Shown here: positions 20,434 through 28,132 of the stretch, piece after piece | Layout: each line of letters starts with the position of its first letter | Numbering within the stretch: the stretch's first letter is position 1 | Origin: Phaeocystidibacter luteus | GTDB taxonomy: Bacteria > Bacteroidota > Bacteroidia > Flavobacteriales > Schleiferiaceae | Assembly: GCF_008933115.1 (NCBI RefSeq) | Contig: NZ_WBVO01000013.1 | Location: 25,555-89,554 of the forward strand | DNA length: 64,000 nucleotides | Reading direction: 5' to 3' | Translations under genes and position numbers: made by a program | The notes under the pieces: generated by a model | What the model was told of the DNA's origin: nothing | Database searches by the model: none | What the model saw: only the letters and a program-made list of their open reading frames with translations

Positions 20434-20441
20434 CAAAAATA
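20434..20441 (-). promoter_or_regulatory. -7 element of the acyl-CoA-binding protein gene
   Basis: TATTTTTG on the minus strand matches TAnnTTTG and ends 18 nt before the ATG at 20415. No TTG is present at the exact -33 position. Confidence 0.45.
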
Positions 20442-20507
20442 AGCAAAAACAGCTCGCTCTCGAAAAGGCACTGCCATCCTGCTATTAACAGACATATCAA
20501 CAGAAAG

Positions 20508-21161
20508 TTACAATTCGGCCAGAATTGTTTCTCCACCTACGGGTCTGTCATCAATATTTACGAGAACCTTAGCCGAAAGGGGCAACAAGATGTCTACTCT
20601 TGAGCCGAAGCGAATGAAGCCTGATTCTTGTCCCGTCTTTACCACCTGCTTAGGCTGCGCGTAATTAATAATGCGTCGAGCTACAGCTCCAGCGATTTGT
20701 CGATGCATTACCTGCTCGCCGTTTGCTGTTTCAACTACAACCGTGGTTCTTTCATTAAGTGTGCTTGACTTTGGGTGCCAAGCCACGAGAAATGCACCTG
20801 GGTGATGTTTAGAATAAACCACTTTTCCGCCAATCGGGTAACGGTTCACGTGTACGTTGAGGGGCGACATGAAGATGGAAACTTGGATTCTCTTGTCGTT
20901 AAAGAATTCGGCTTCCTCAACTTCTTGGATTGCTACCACTTTTCCGTCGGCTGGGCAAATAAGTTGATTCGCCTCCACATTTGTATAGCGGTTTGGATCT
21001 CGGAAGAAGTACACCATGAATCCATAAAGCACAATGGAAGCGAGTACTAAGCCGCTTAAAATGTACTCGTGCAGGCCGATAAAGCTCAGGAGAACATTAA
21101 GTGCTGTAAGAATGAGCAAGGCTACAAAGAGTGGTTTCTTTCCTTCTCTATGGAGTTTCAT
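20508..21161 (-). CDS. psd: Phosphatidylserine decarboxylase proenzyme
   Basis: This enzyme makes phosphatidylethanolamine from phosphatidylserine and uses a pyruvoyl group formed by self-cleavage. The 217-residue protein is the short class, with two N-terminal membrane segments (about 10-30 and 34-50). The cleavage motif is RFGSR near the C-terminus, whose Ser becomes the pyruvoyl. A longer frame to 21248 overlaps cdsA; the ATG at 21161 (MKLHREGKKP) leaves 10 nt after cdsA and is preferred. Part of the rsfS-ftsH-LUD-cdsA-psd run. Confidence 0.93.
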   Translation of the reverse strand: MKLHREGKKPLFVALLILTALNVLLSFIGLHEYILSGLVLASIVLYGFMVYFFRDPNRYTNVEANQLICPADGKVVAIQEVEEAEFFNDKRIQVSIFMSPLNVHVNRYPIGGKVVYSKHHPGAFLVAWHPKSSTLNERTTVVVETANGEQVMHRQIAGAVARRIINYAQPKQVVKTGQESGFIRFGSRVDILLPLSAKVLVNIDDRPVGGETILAEL

Positions 21162-21171
21162 AGGATGTGTT

Positions 21172-21975
21172 TTAAAGGATGGACAAATATAGCCAAGCCA
21201 ATGGTGCGACGAACAGGAAGCTATCGATTCTATCCAACAATCCTCCATGGCCAGGTATAAGGTTGCCAGAATCCTTCACACCAGCCGATCGCTTTAGGGA
21301 ACTTTCAAAAAGATCGCCAATGGTGCCGCCAATGGAGGCAATCATCGCTAAAATGAGCCATTCGTTTAAGTTGAGTGTGCTACTGCTGTATTCACTTAAT
21401 AGGTATCCCCCCAGCAAGGCGAAGGCTATGCCGCCAAGCATCCCTTCGATACTCTTTTTGGGCGAAAGTCGCTTCGAAAGGGAGTGCCTGCCGAGCTTTC
21501 GGCCTACCAAGTACGCGAAGGTGTCGTTGGTCCAAATGAGAATGAAAATTCCCAAAAGTGGCAAGTAATCGAAGCTACCACTATACACGGCTATTTCTGG
21601 TCCGAGAGAAAGTGGAATGCCCAAGTAAAAGGCGGCAATAAGACTGGTGCCCAACCCTTGTGCCGAATGCTCGGAGCCTTTTGTGAAGACGTGTTCCATC
21701 AAGAGTCCGGCTATACCCAGAATGAGTATGGTAGGGAGATGATCGCCTTCACCAAAGAATTTCCAAGTACTATTTGCCCACATGGCTAAAGGCAGGAGAA
21801 GTGCGGTCCAGTAGATTTTGAATTTCTTTCTAAACATGCCGCGATACTCGGCGAAGCCAAGAACGATGAATAGGCCGAAAAGTCCAAAAGATAATTTGGG
21901 GTTGATGCTAGTGGCACCGATAATCACCAAGACGTATATCGCCCCGAAGATTCCTCGCTTTATCAATTCACTCAT
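21172..21975 (-). CDS. cdsA: Phosphatidate cytidylyltransferase
   Basis: CdsA is an integral membrane enzyme that makes CDP-diacylglycerol from phosphatidic acid and CTP, the precursor of the bacterial phospholipids. The 267-residue protein has about seven hydrophobic segments and the complete family signature near the C-terminus: SSLKRSAGVKD followed by LIPGHGGLLDRID. The metal-binding acidic residues are intact. It overlaps the upstream LUD gene by 4 nt (ATGA) and is followed after 10 nt by psd, which uses a downstream product, so one transcript is likely. Confidence 0.95.
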   Translation of the reverse strand: MSELIKRGIFGAIYVLVIIGATSINPKLSFGLFGLFIVLGFAEYRGMFRKKFKIYWTALLLPLAMWANSTWKFFGEGDHLPTILILGIAGLLMEHVFTKGSEHSAQGLGTSLIAAFYLGIPLSLGPEIAVYSGSFDYLPLLGIFILIWTNDTFAYLVGRKLGRHSLSKRLSPKKSIEGMLGGIAFALLGGYLLSEYSSSTLNLNEWLILAMIASIGGTIGDLFESSLKRSAGVKDSGNLIPGHGGLLDRIDSFLFVAPLAWLYLSIL

Positions 21976-22610
21976 TGGAGGTCGTCTTCAATCAACAAGA
22001 GGTATAAGGTTCGATTCTTATTTGGGTCTGCCGATGCTTGACGAACAGACTCTGATTGTGAACCTTTGAGCGTGGTGATTTGATTAGGGCGATTGTTTCT
22101 GTAGGTGTTGTTGATGCGACTCATGCCTGAGCTGAGGCTGTCTACAATCTGGCTTGTTCTAGCTAGAATGATATGCGTTTCTGGAAGTTCGGAAATCTTG
22201 TAGATGCTCAATTGATGGTCGGTAATCATAATACCACCGTTGAAGGCTACAAGTGCCTCGCAGGTAGTTGCCACACCATCGCAAATTGATGCCTTCTCAA
22301 CTTCGATGGTGAGACCGTTTTTTTTGAGCGGGGTATTCACATTTTCTTCTGGAACGTAGAGACGTTGAAGCTGGCTTTCCATGCAAATCTTTTGCACGTT
22401 GATGATGGCCTCGTCAAAACTTTCACAATACAAAAAGTGCCCACCGTTTTGCGTAAACGTTTGTACGAATCGCAAATCGATGGGCTCTTCCTCTTTAGGA
22501 GCATACGGACTCTTGGCTTCCGGAGTCTCATCCTCGCGGCTGTCGTCGGGCTTGCCGCTCAACACCGACAAAAACTTACCGAACAATCCCGGTTTGCCTT
22601 TTTGCGCCAT
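21972..22610 (-). CDS. LUD (LutC-like) domain protein
   Basis: The 212-residue protein has a charged, Pro-rich N-terminal region (about 1-45) and a LUD domain after it, with the 'YCESFDEAI' start and the 'GVATTCEALVAFNGGIMITD' and 'HIILARTSQIVDSL' segments. LUD domains occur in lactate-utilisation subunits LutB/LutC and in stand-alone proteins such as this one. No iron-sulfur cysteines are present. In Bacteroidota a copy is regularly found between ftsH and cdsA, though its function there is not known to me. Confidence 0.8.
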   Translation of the reverse strand: MAQKGKPGLFGKFLSVLSGKPDDSREDETPEAKSPYAPKEEEPIDLRFVQTFTQNGGHFLYCESFDEAIINVQKICMESQLQRLYVPEENVNTPLKKNGLTIEVEKASICDGVATTCEALVAFNGGIMITDHQLSIYKISELPETHIILARTSQIVDSLSSGMSRINNTYRNNRPNQITTLKGSQSESVRQASADPNKNRTLYLLLIEDDLQ

Positions 22611-22677
22611 AGATTCTGTGCTACCTTAATTCAAAGATGTAGCACAAAGTACCCAAAAACTCAGAATTTGTGAAAGC

Positions 22678-24858
22678 TTATGATTGCGAACTTTCAACAT
22701 CCCCCTGTGAGGAATTCTGATCTCGAGTCAATTTTGGCATGTCATCCTTCTTCTCCGCACTCTTTTCTTCGGTAGGAGTACCGTTAGAGCTGGTGCTATT
22801 CTTCTGATCGTCAGACTTTTCTTCAGCCGAAACTTTAGCTTGTTCAATTCTAGAAGCTCTATCTAGCCATGGACGCTTTCCGAAAATCTTTTCTAGATTT
22901 TCTTTGAAGATCACTTCCTTTTCGAGCAAGGTTTCTGCCAATTCGGTCAGCTTGTCCTTGTTTTCGCTAAGAAGTTGAACCGCTCTTTCGTACTGCGCTT
23001 CAATAATGGTTCTGATTTCTTCGTCAATCGCCTGGGCAGTTTGCTCGCTATACGGCTTGTCGAAGGTGAATTCATTCTGACCAGTGCTGTCGTAGTACGT
23101 AACGTTACCTACACGCTTATTCAAACCGTAAACGGTAACCATTGCACGGGCTTGTTTGGTCACCTTTTCGAGGTCACTCAAAGCACCTGTGCTAATTCTC
23201 CCGAAAATCACTTCTTCAGCGGCTCTACCGCCTAATGCAGCGGCCATCTCGTCGAACATTTGCTCGGCCGTTGTAATCTGTCTCTCTTCAGGCAGGTACC
23301 AAGCGGCACCAAGACTTCTTCCTCTTGGAACGATAGTTACCTTCACGAGAGGGGAGGCGTGTTCGAGTAGCCAGCTTACAGTGGCGTGTCCAGCCTCGTG
23401 GTAAGCAATTACTTCTTTTTCCTCTGGTGTGATGATTTTTGACTTCTTCTCGAGTCCACCAACGATACGGTCGATGGCATCTAGGAAGTCTTGTTTCTCA
23501 ATTTCGCTCTTGTTCTTGCGAGCGGCAACCAGCGCAGATTCGTTACAAACATTGGCGATGTCGGCACCAGAGAAACCTGGCGTCTGACGTGCCATCAAAT
23601 CCACGTCGATATCGTTGGACACCTTGAGGCCCTTCATGTGAACTTTGAAGATTTCTCTTCGCTCGTTCAATTCTGGAAGGTCAACGTAAATCAGACGGTC
23701 AAATCGACCTGCACGCATCAAAGCTCGGTCGAGGATATCTGCACGGTTCGTGGCACCCATCACGATTACGTGTTCGTTGGTACCGAACCCATCCATCTCT
23801 GTGAGGAGTTGGTTGAGGGTATTTTCACGTTCGTCGTTACCGCCAGAGAAATTCGATTTTCCACGCGCTCTACCGATGGCGTCAATCTCATCAATGAAGA
23901 TGATACATGGCGATTTTTCTTTGGCTTGGCGGAAGAGGTCTCTTACACGAGAAGCACCTACACCTACGAACATCTCAACGAAGTCAGAACCGCTCAAGCT
24001 GAAGAATGGCACCTTTGCTTCGCCAGCAACGGCCTTAGCAAGAAGGGTTTTACCTGTTCCCGGAGGTCCTGAAAGCAATACACCTCTCGGAATTTTACCG
24101 CCGAGGTTACTGTATTTCTGAGGGTTTTTGAGGAAGTCTACAATCTCGAGAACTTCTTCTTTAGCACCTTCCATTCCCGCCACATTTTCAAATGTCACGC
24201 GGACCTTGGTGTCCTTGTCGTAGATCTGTGCTTTCGATTTTCCGATGTTGAAAATCTGCGAACCTGGACCGCCAGCTCCACCGCCCATTCGGCGCATGAG
24301 GAATAGCCAGATTCCAACAAAGATCAATACTGGGAGAATGATCGTAAAGATGGTTCCCCAGTGGTTTTCTTGTCTTTCGTATTCAACGGTGAGCACACCG
24401 TATTCCTCCTTTACATCAGGATTCTCTTCGTAAAAACGCTGGAGGTAGTTGTCAAAGGTCTCCGCCGGCATTTCGAAAGAATAATGAGGACCTGGGTTGA
24501 GGTCTCCAGTAAAGGATTGATCCTTCACGTCTTCGAACTGCTCGTCGTTGTTGAGGGCTTCTTTGGTGATGTAGACCTGAATATCATTCTCATTGATGAT
24601 TTTGAGGTGGTCTACCTTCCCTTCTTCAACCCAAGTAAAAAGCTTGGTGATGTTGATGCTTGAAGCCTGGCCGTTGGATCCTCCCATGAAGTTGATCACA
24701 AGAAGTACGAGCAAAATTGATGCGTACAGCCAATAAGGATTGAATTTGCGGCGAGGGTCTCCTCCGCCTTTTGGAGGTCGATTTCCTCCCTTTTCGTTTT
24801 TCTTGGAAAACTGCTCCTTGAGCTTTTCCATTTGACGCTTGTCGTCTTGTTGACTCAT
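22678..24858 (-). CDS. ftsH: ATP-dependent zinc metalloprotease FtsH
   Basis: FtsH is a membrane-anchored hexameric AAA+ protease that degrades membrane and some soluble proteins. The 726-residue protein has N-terminal and second membrane segments (about 45-62 and 170-190) around a periplasmic domain. An AAA module follows, with Walker A GPPGTGKTLLAKA, Walker B CIIFIDEIDA and the second region of homology. The C-terminal peptidase has zinc motif HEAGH. The frame extends to 24894 but would overlap rsfS; the ATG at 24858 (MSQQDDKRQ) leaves one nt. The charged Ser/Lys/Glu-rich C-terminal tail is typical of the group. Confidence 0.96.
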   Translation of the reverse strand: MSQQDDKRQMEKLKEQFSKKNEKGGNRPPKGGGDPRRKFNPYWLYASILLVLLVINFMGGSNGQASSINITKLFTWVEEGKVDHLKIINENDIQVYITKEALNNDEQFEDVKDQSFTGDLNPGPHYSFEMPAETFDNYLQRFYEENPDVKEEYGVLTVEYERQENHWGTIFTIILPVLIFVGIWLFLMRRMGGGAGGPGSQIFNIGKSKAQIYDKDTKVRVTFENVAGMEGAKEEVLEIVDFLKNPQKYSNLGGKIPRGVLLSGPPGTGKTLLAKAVAGEAKVPFFSLSGSDFVEMFVGVGASRVRDLFRQAKEKSPCIIFIDEIDAIGRARGKSNFSGGNDERENTLNQLLTEMDGFGTNEHVIVMGATNRADILDRALMRAGRFDRLIYVDLPELNERREIFKVHMKGLKVSNDIDVDLMARQTPGFSGADIANVCNESALVAARKNKSEIEKQDFLDAIDRIVGGLEKKSKIITPEEKEVIAYHEAGHATVSWLLEHASPLVKVTIVPRGRSLGAAWYLPEERQITTAEQMFDEMAAALGGRAAEEVIFGRISTGALSDLEKVTKQARAMVTVYGLNKRVGNVTYYDSTGQNEFTFDKPYSEQTAQAIDEEIRTIIEAQYERAVQLLSENKDKLTELAETLLEKEVIFKENLEKIFGKRPWLDRASRIEQAKVSAEEKSDDQKNSTSSNGTPTEEKSAEKKDDMPKLTRDQNSSQGDVESSQS

Positions 24859-24859
24859 T

Positions 24860-25228
24860 CTAGTATTCAGTTTCGAGGTGATGAATTTTCGCATCGCCCC
24901 ATAGACTTTCTAAATCGTAAAACTCTCTGGAATCTTGTTGGAACACGTGCACTACAGCATTCACATAATCCATCAACACCCATTCTGAGCGGTCAGCACC
25001 TTCCACGTGCCATGGTTTGTCACCAAGTTCTTCGCGAACTCGCTTCTCAACTGCTTCAGAAATTGATTTTACTTGGGTGGTAGAGTTTCCGGTAGTTATA
25101 ACAAAGTAATCGCACACAGAGTTCTCCAATTCTGTCAAGTCCATAATCGTAATGTCCTTGCCCTTATTGTCTTGGATGCCTTCTAGGATTTCTTTGATCA
25201 GCGCTGGAAACGTTGGCTGGTCTTGCAT
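24860..25228 (-). CDS. rsfS: Ribosomal silencing factor RsfS
   Basis: RsfS binds L14 on the 50S subunit and blocks subunit joining when nutrients are short. The 122-residue protein has the DUF143 core: 'ITIMDLTELENSVCDYFVITTGNS', 'KPWHVEGADRSEWVLMDY' and 'VVHVF'. A TTG at 25246 is possible, but the ATG at 25228 (MQDQPTFPAL) fits the family start and lies 19 nt after the TAATTTTG element. It is the first gene of the operon leading to ftsH and diverges from birA. Confidence 0.94.
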   Translation of the reverse strand: MQDQPTFPALIKEILEGIQDNKGKDITIMDLTELENSVCDYFVITTGNSTTQVKSISEAVEKRVREELGDKPWHVEGADRSEWVLMDYVNAVVHVFQQDSREFYDLESLWGDAKIHHLETEY

Positions 25229-25247
25229 GCAGGTGTTTTTTCTCAAT

Positions 25248-25255
25248 CAAAATTA
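25248..25255 (-). promoter_or_regulatory. -7 element of the rsfS-ftsH operon
   Basis: TAATTTTG on the minus strand matches TAnnTTTG and ends 19 nt before the ATG at 25228. The expected -33 position reads CTG. Confidence 0.5.
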
Positions 25256-25295
25256 GTGATTTCAATTACGCAAACAGAGTGCCACGCAATGCATT

Positions 25296-25303
25296 TATCT
25301 TTG
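25296..25303 (+). promoter_or_regulatory. -7 element 5 nt before the birA ATG (leaderless candidate)
   Basis: TATCTTTG at 25296-25303 is followed by CTGTC and the ATG at 25309. The predicted transcription start falls at or next to the start codon. Confidence 0.5.
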
Positions 25304-25308
25304 CTGTC

Positions 25309-26043
25309 ATGCATAAACCCGTGTTTCACTTTCATCATTTCGACAGTGTAGACTCAACTAACTCGTTGTTGTCTAAGTATTTAGATGAGGTTTCACCGTC
25401 GAATTGGACCGTCTTTTCGGCTGACAGTCAGCAAAATGGAAGAGGGCAAATGGGGACAACATGGCAGGATGAACCCGGAGCTAATGCGCTCATGTCCATT
25501 TTAACACCTCCCATTTCATGGCCGGCCCAACGGATGTTCGATATAAACATGGCGGTGAGCCTAGGTATTCATCGAGCTCTTGATTTTATTCTGCCCATCC
25601 AACTAAAGTGGCCCAACGATTTGTACTTCAATGGCTCGAAGCTCGGAGGGGTCTTAATCGAACCTTCACTCCGCGGTGCATACGCTCAAAGGGTAATTGT
25701 GGGCATAGGAATCAACGTGCATCAATCGAAATGGGAGAGTGGGGTGCGCGCAACGTCAATAGCACTCAACAAACCAAACGTGCCACCAGTCGAGGAGCTC
25801 CGCAAGCGCATAGCCGAAAACGTAGCCCAATCAATTCAAGTGCTGCTTGACACAGGAAAAGTGGATAAGCAACAATACCTCGAACACTGCTTGGGATATC
25901 AGACAATGCAAAGGTATTCCTCTAATCAAACCGAGTTTGAAGCCAAATTCGTCGATGTAGATGAAAGAGGTAGACAAGTTCTTCTGTTGCCAAGTGGCGA
26001 GAAGAAAGTGTTTGATTTAAAAGAGGTAAAGCTGGTGCTTTAG
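25309..26043 (+). CDS. birA: Biotin--[acetyl-CoA-carboxylase] ligase
   Basis: This enzyme activates biotin with ATP and attaches it to the carboxylase carrier protein. The 244-residue protein has the catalytic core 'FDSVDSTNSLLSKY', the biotin-binding segment 'SQQNGRGQMGTTW' (GRGRxGRxW-like) and 'LKWPNDLYFNGSKLGGVLIE'. There is no N-terminal winged helix, so it is the non-repressor class I type. The ATG at 25309 is chosen over an upstream frame start at 25213 because homology begins there and the -7 element lies just before it. Its 3' end overlaps the SRPBCC gene by 4 bp. Confidence 0.94.
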   Translation: MHKPVFHFHHFDSVDSTNSLLSKYLDEVSPSNWTVFSADSQQNGRGQMGTTWQDEPGANALMSILTPPISWPAQRMFDINMAVSLGIHRALDFILPIQLKWPNDLYFNGSKLGGVLIEPSLRGAYAQRVIVGIGINVHQSKWESGVRATSIALNKPNVPPVEELRKRIAENVAQSIQVLLDTGKVDKQQYLEHCLGYQTMQRYSSNQTEFEAKFVDVDERGRQVLLLPSGEKKVFDLKEVKLVL

Positions 26044-26432
26044 AGCTTTTCGAGTTGATCGCTCAACTTGCCCAAGAAGTTGGTCAATGGCTTTGTCACC
26101 ATCATTTTCAACATCGGGTTGAAGTCACCACGGAAGTTCAAGCGCGCTTTGGTTTGGTCGCCATTGGCTTCCAAGTTTCCAACTAGCTCGAAGCTCAACT
26201 TGTCACTTGCAGATTTCAGAACAATACTGTTCGGTGCGTTGAGTTCTGCCACCTTCATTTTTACGGCTGGAACACCTTTCAATTCAAAGAGAAACCAATC
26301 CTCACCAGCCTCGAATGATTTCACATCCTCTGGCATAATGTCTTTGAAGTTTGCAGGCACACTCAAGTGATTGAATACGTCCTCTTGCTTCTTGTTGATA
26401 ACAACTTCTCTTCCTTCAATTTGCGTATTCAT
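26040..26432 (-). CDS. SRPBCC family protein downstream of pyrE
   Basis: The 130-residue protein has a START-like layout: initial strand (REVVINKKQEDVFNHL), central strands, and a long C-terminal helix (MLKMMVTKPLTNFLGKLSDQLEKL) lining the ligand cavity. No catalytic motif is present. It follows pyrE after 6 nt and is probably co-transcribed; the same pairing occurs in other Bacteroidota genomes. The ligand and role are unknown. Confidence 0.8.
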   Translation of the reverse strand: MNTQIEGREVVINKKQEDVFNHLSVPANFKDIMPEDVKSFEAGEDWFLFELKGVPAVKMKVAELNAPNSIVLKSASDKLSFELVGNLEANGDQTKARLNFRGDFNPMLKMMVTKPLTNFLGKLSDQLEKL

Positions 26433-26438
26433 CTGTGC

Positions 26439-27080
26439 TTATTTATTCCATTCAGAAGGGTTTACCCTCCATTTATTCAAGGTCATTTCTTGTGACTTGT
26501 CTACATAACCACCTTCGACTGCTTTGAGAATTAGATGGTCGTAATTGCTAAGAGTGACAAGCTGGCAGTTCGCTTTTTCGAATGCTTCTTCAGACACATC
26601 AAAGCCATAGGTGAAAATGGCTCCCATGCCCAGGACTCTCGCTCCAGCGTCGCGTAGCGCGTCTACCGCTTGAAGTGAGCTCATGCCTGTAGAAACAAGG
26701 TCTTCAATAACTACAACATTGGCGCCTTCTGGAAGGTGACCTTCAATTAGATTCTGACGGCCATGCTCCTTCGCCTTGCTTCGAACATACACGAAAGGAA
26801 GTCCCAATTGTTCGGCCACCAATGCTCCTACGGCAATCGCTCCAGTTGCAACTCCGGCAATTACATCAGCTGAAGGGTAGTGCTCCTCAATGAGCTCTGC
26901 CATCGAGCTTCGAATGTAATTTCGAATCGCTGGATAGGACAAACTTAGACGGTTGTCGCAGTAAATTGGTGAATTCCACCCTGAAGCCCATGTAAAAGGT
27001 TGCTCAGGTTGAAGTTTGATTGCCTTAATTTGCAGTAGAAATTCTGCCGTCTTTTCGGCAGTGTCAGCATTGAATACCAT
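26439..27080 (-). CDS. pyrE: Orotate phosphoribosyltransferase
   Basis: PyrE condenses orotate with PRPP to orotidine 5'-monophosphate in UMP synthesis. The 213-residue protein has the PRPP loop VVIEDLVSTGMSS and the orotate-binding 'TWASGWNSPIYCDNR'. Upstream ATG codons at 27107 and 27104 exist, but MVFNADTAEKTAEFLL at 27080 is the family start. The divergent NUDIX gene begins only 7 bp away. A TACATTTG -7 element lies 4 nt before the ATG. Confidence 0.94.
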   Translation of the reverse strand: MVFNADTAEKTAEFLLQIKAIKLQPEQPFTWASGWNSPIYCDNRLSLSYPAIRNYIRSSMAELIEEHYPSADVIAGVATGAIAVGALVAEQLGLPFVYVRSKAKEHGRQNLIEGHLPEGANVVVIEDLVSTGMSSLQAVDALRDAGARVLGMGAIFTYGFDVSEEAFEKANCQLVTLSNYDHLILKAVEGGYVDKSQEMTLNKWRVNPSEWNK

Positions 27081-27084
27081 GCCG

Positions 27085-27092
27085 CAAATGTA
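27085..27092 (-). promoter_or_regulatory. -7 element 4 nt before the pyrE ATG (leaderless candidate)
   Basis: TACATTTG on the minus strand (27092-27085) is followed by CGGC and the pyrE ATG at 27080. It overlaps the start codon of the divergent NUDIX gene at 27088. Confidence 0.45.
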
Positions 27093-27699
27093 CACGATTT
27101 TCATCAACGATTTAACCCTTCACATCACGAAGAATGCTCCCGCCGTGGGCACCGTAAAGACCATCGAAGGGGATAAGCGTATCTGGTTGGACGCCAATTG
27201 GAAAGAGCTTTCAAATAAAGCGAAGAATGATCGGGTGTACATCGTAACGGATGACCCAGACGAACTGTGGAACCTCATTTCAAACCGATACAAGTTGATC
27301 GAAGCGGCCGGTGGACTCGTTACGAACAGCCATGGCGAGATACTTTTCATTGAACGACTAGGTAAGTGGGACTTGCCAAAAGGAAAACTCGAAGAAGGAG
27401 AAGATGTGCGAGAGTGCGCATTGAGAGAAGTAGAGGAAGAGTGTGGCATTACCGGTCACACCATTGTAGAGGATCTGCCGAACACCTACCATACATATAA
27501 GGTTGGAGATGTTCCTGTGCTAAAACGCACCTATTGGTATTGGATGCGTATTGATGGTCAGCCTGAGCTCACTCCACAAACCGAGGAGGATATTACTAAG
27601 ACCGTGTGGTTGAAAGAAAAGGACTGGAATATGGTAGAGAAGAATACCTATCCATCCATCAAGTCGCTACTTGAAACGTACCGCTTTAGGTACAAATAG
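27088..27699 (+). CDS. NUDIX hydrolase
   Basis: The 203-residue protein has a full Nudix box, G-x5-E-x7-REVEEECGI (GKLEEGEDVRECALREVEEECGI region, about residues 117-139), so it should hydrolyse a nucleoside diphosphate linked to another moiety using Mg2+. The N-terminal part (about 1-70) is an accessory segment found in the Bacteroidota family next to pyrE. The substrate cannot be read from the sequence. The start at 27088 (MYTIFINDLTLHI) leaves 7 bp to the divergent pyrE ATG. The last 33 bp overlap the convergent coaD gene. Confidence 0.88.
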   Translation: MYTIFINDLTLHITKNAPAVGTVKTIEGDKRIWLDANWKELSNKAKNDRVYIVTDDPDELWNLISNRYKLIEAAGGLVTNSHGEILFIERLGKWDLPKGKLEEGEDVRECALREVEEECGITGHTIVEDLPNTYHTYKVGDVPVLKRTYWYWMRIDGQPELTPQTEEDITKTVWLKEKDWNMVEKNTYPSIKSLLETYRFRYK

Positions 27700-28128
27700 G
27701 GTGTAATCGCCTCCATTTCGGTAAACATCCCGAACGATGCTGGATGAGATGTAGGCATACCTCGCTGAAGTAAGCAGGAAGACCGTTTCCATATCTGGAC
27801 TCATTTCTCTATTGGCCTGGGCGATGGCCTTTTCAAATTCGAAATCGGCCGGATTCCGCAAACCGCGAAGCAAGAAATTGGCGCCGAGATCTTCTGCAAA
27901 TTTAACCGTCAGGCCGTCGTATGATTGCACTTCAATTTTCGATTCACCTTCAAAGGTATCCTCGATGAATTTCATGCGTTCTTCGAGGCTAAACATGTAC
28001 TTCTTGTTGGCATTTTGTCCAACGGCTACAATGATTTTGTCAAAGAGCGGTAGTGCCCGACTAATGATGTTCTCATGACCACGCGTAATGGGATCGAAGG
28101 AGCCGGGAAAGAGTGCAATACGTGCCAT
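27667..28128 (-). CDS. coaD: Phosphopantetheine adenylyltransferase
   Basis: CoaD makes dephospho-CoA from 4'-phosphopantetheine and ATP. The 153-residue protein has the nucleotidyltransferase motif FPGSFDPITRGHENI and the C-terminal ISSSIVRD motif. The open frame reaches 28161, but the ATG at 28128 (MARIALFPGSFDP) is the family start and lies 4 nt after the ddl stop codon. The 3' end overlaps the NUDIX gene on the other strand by 33 bp. Confidence 0.95.
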   Translation of the reverse strand: MARIALFPGSFDPITRGHENIISRALPLFDKIIVAVGQNANKKYMFSLEERMKFIEDTFEGESKIEVQSYDGLTVKFAEDLGANFLLRGLRNPADFEFEKAIAQANREMSPDMETVFLLTSARYAYISSSIVRDVYRNGGDYTLFVPKAVRFK

Positions 28129-28132
28129 GAGG

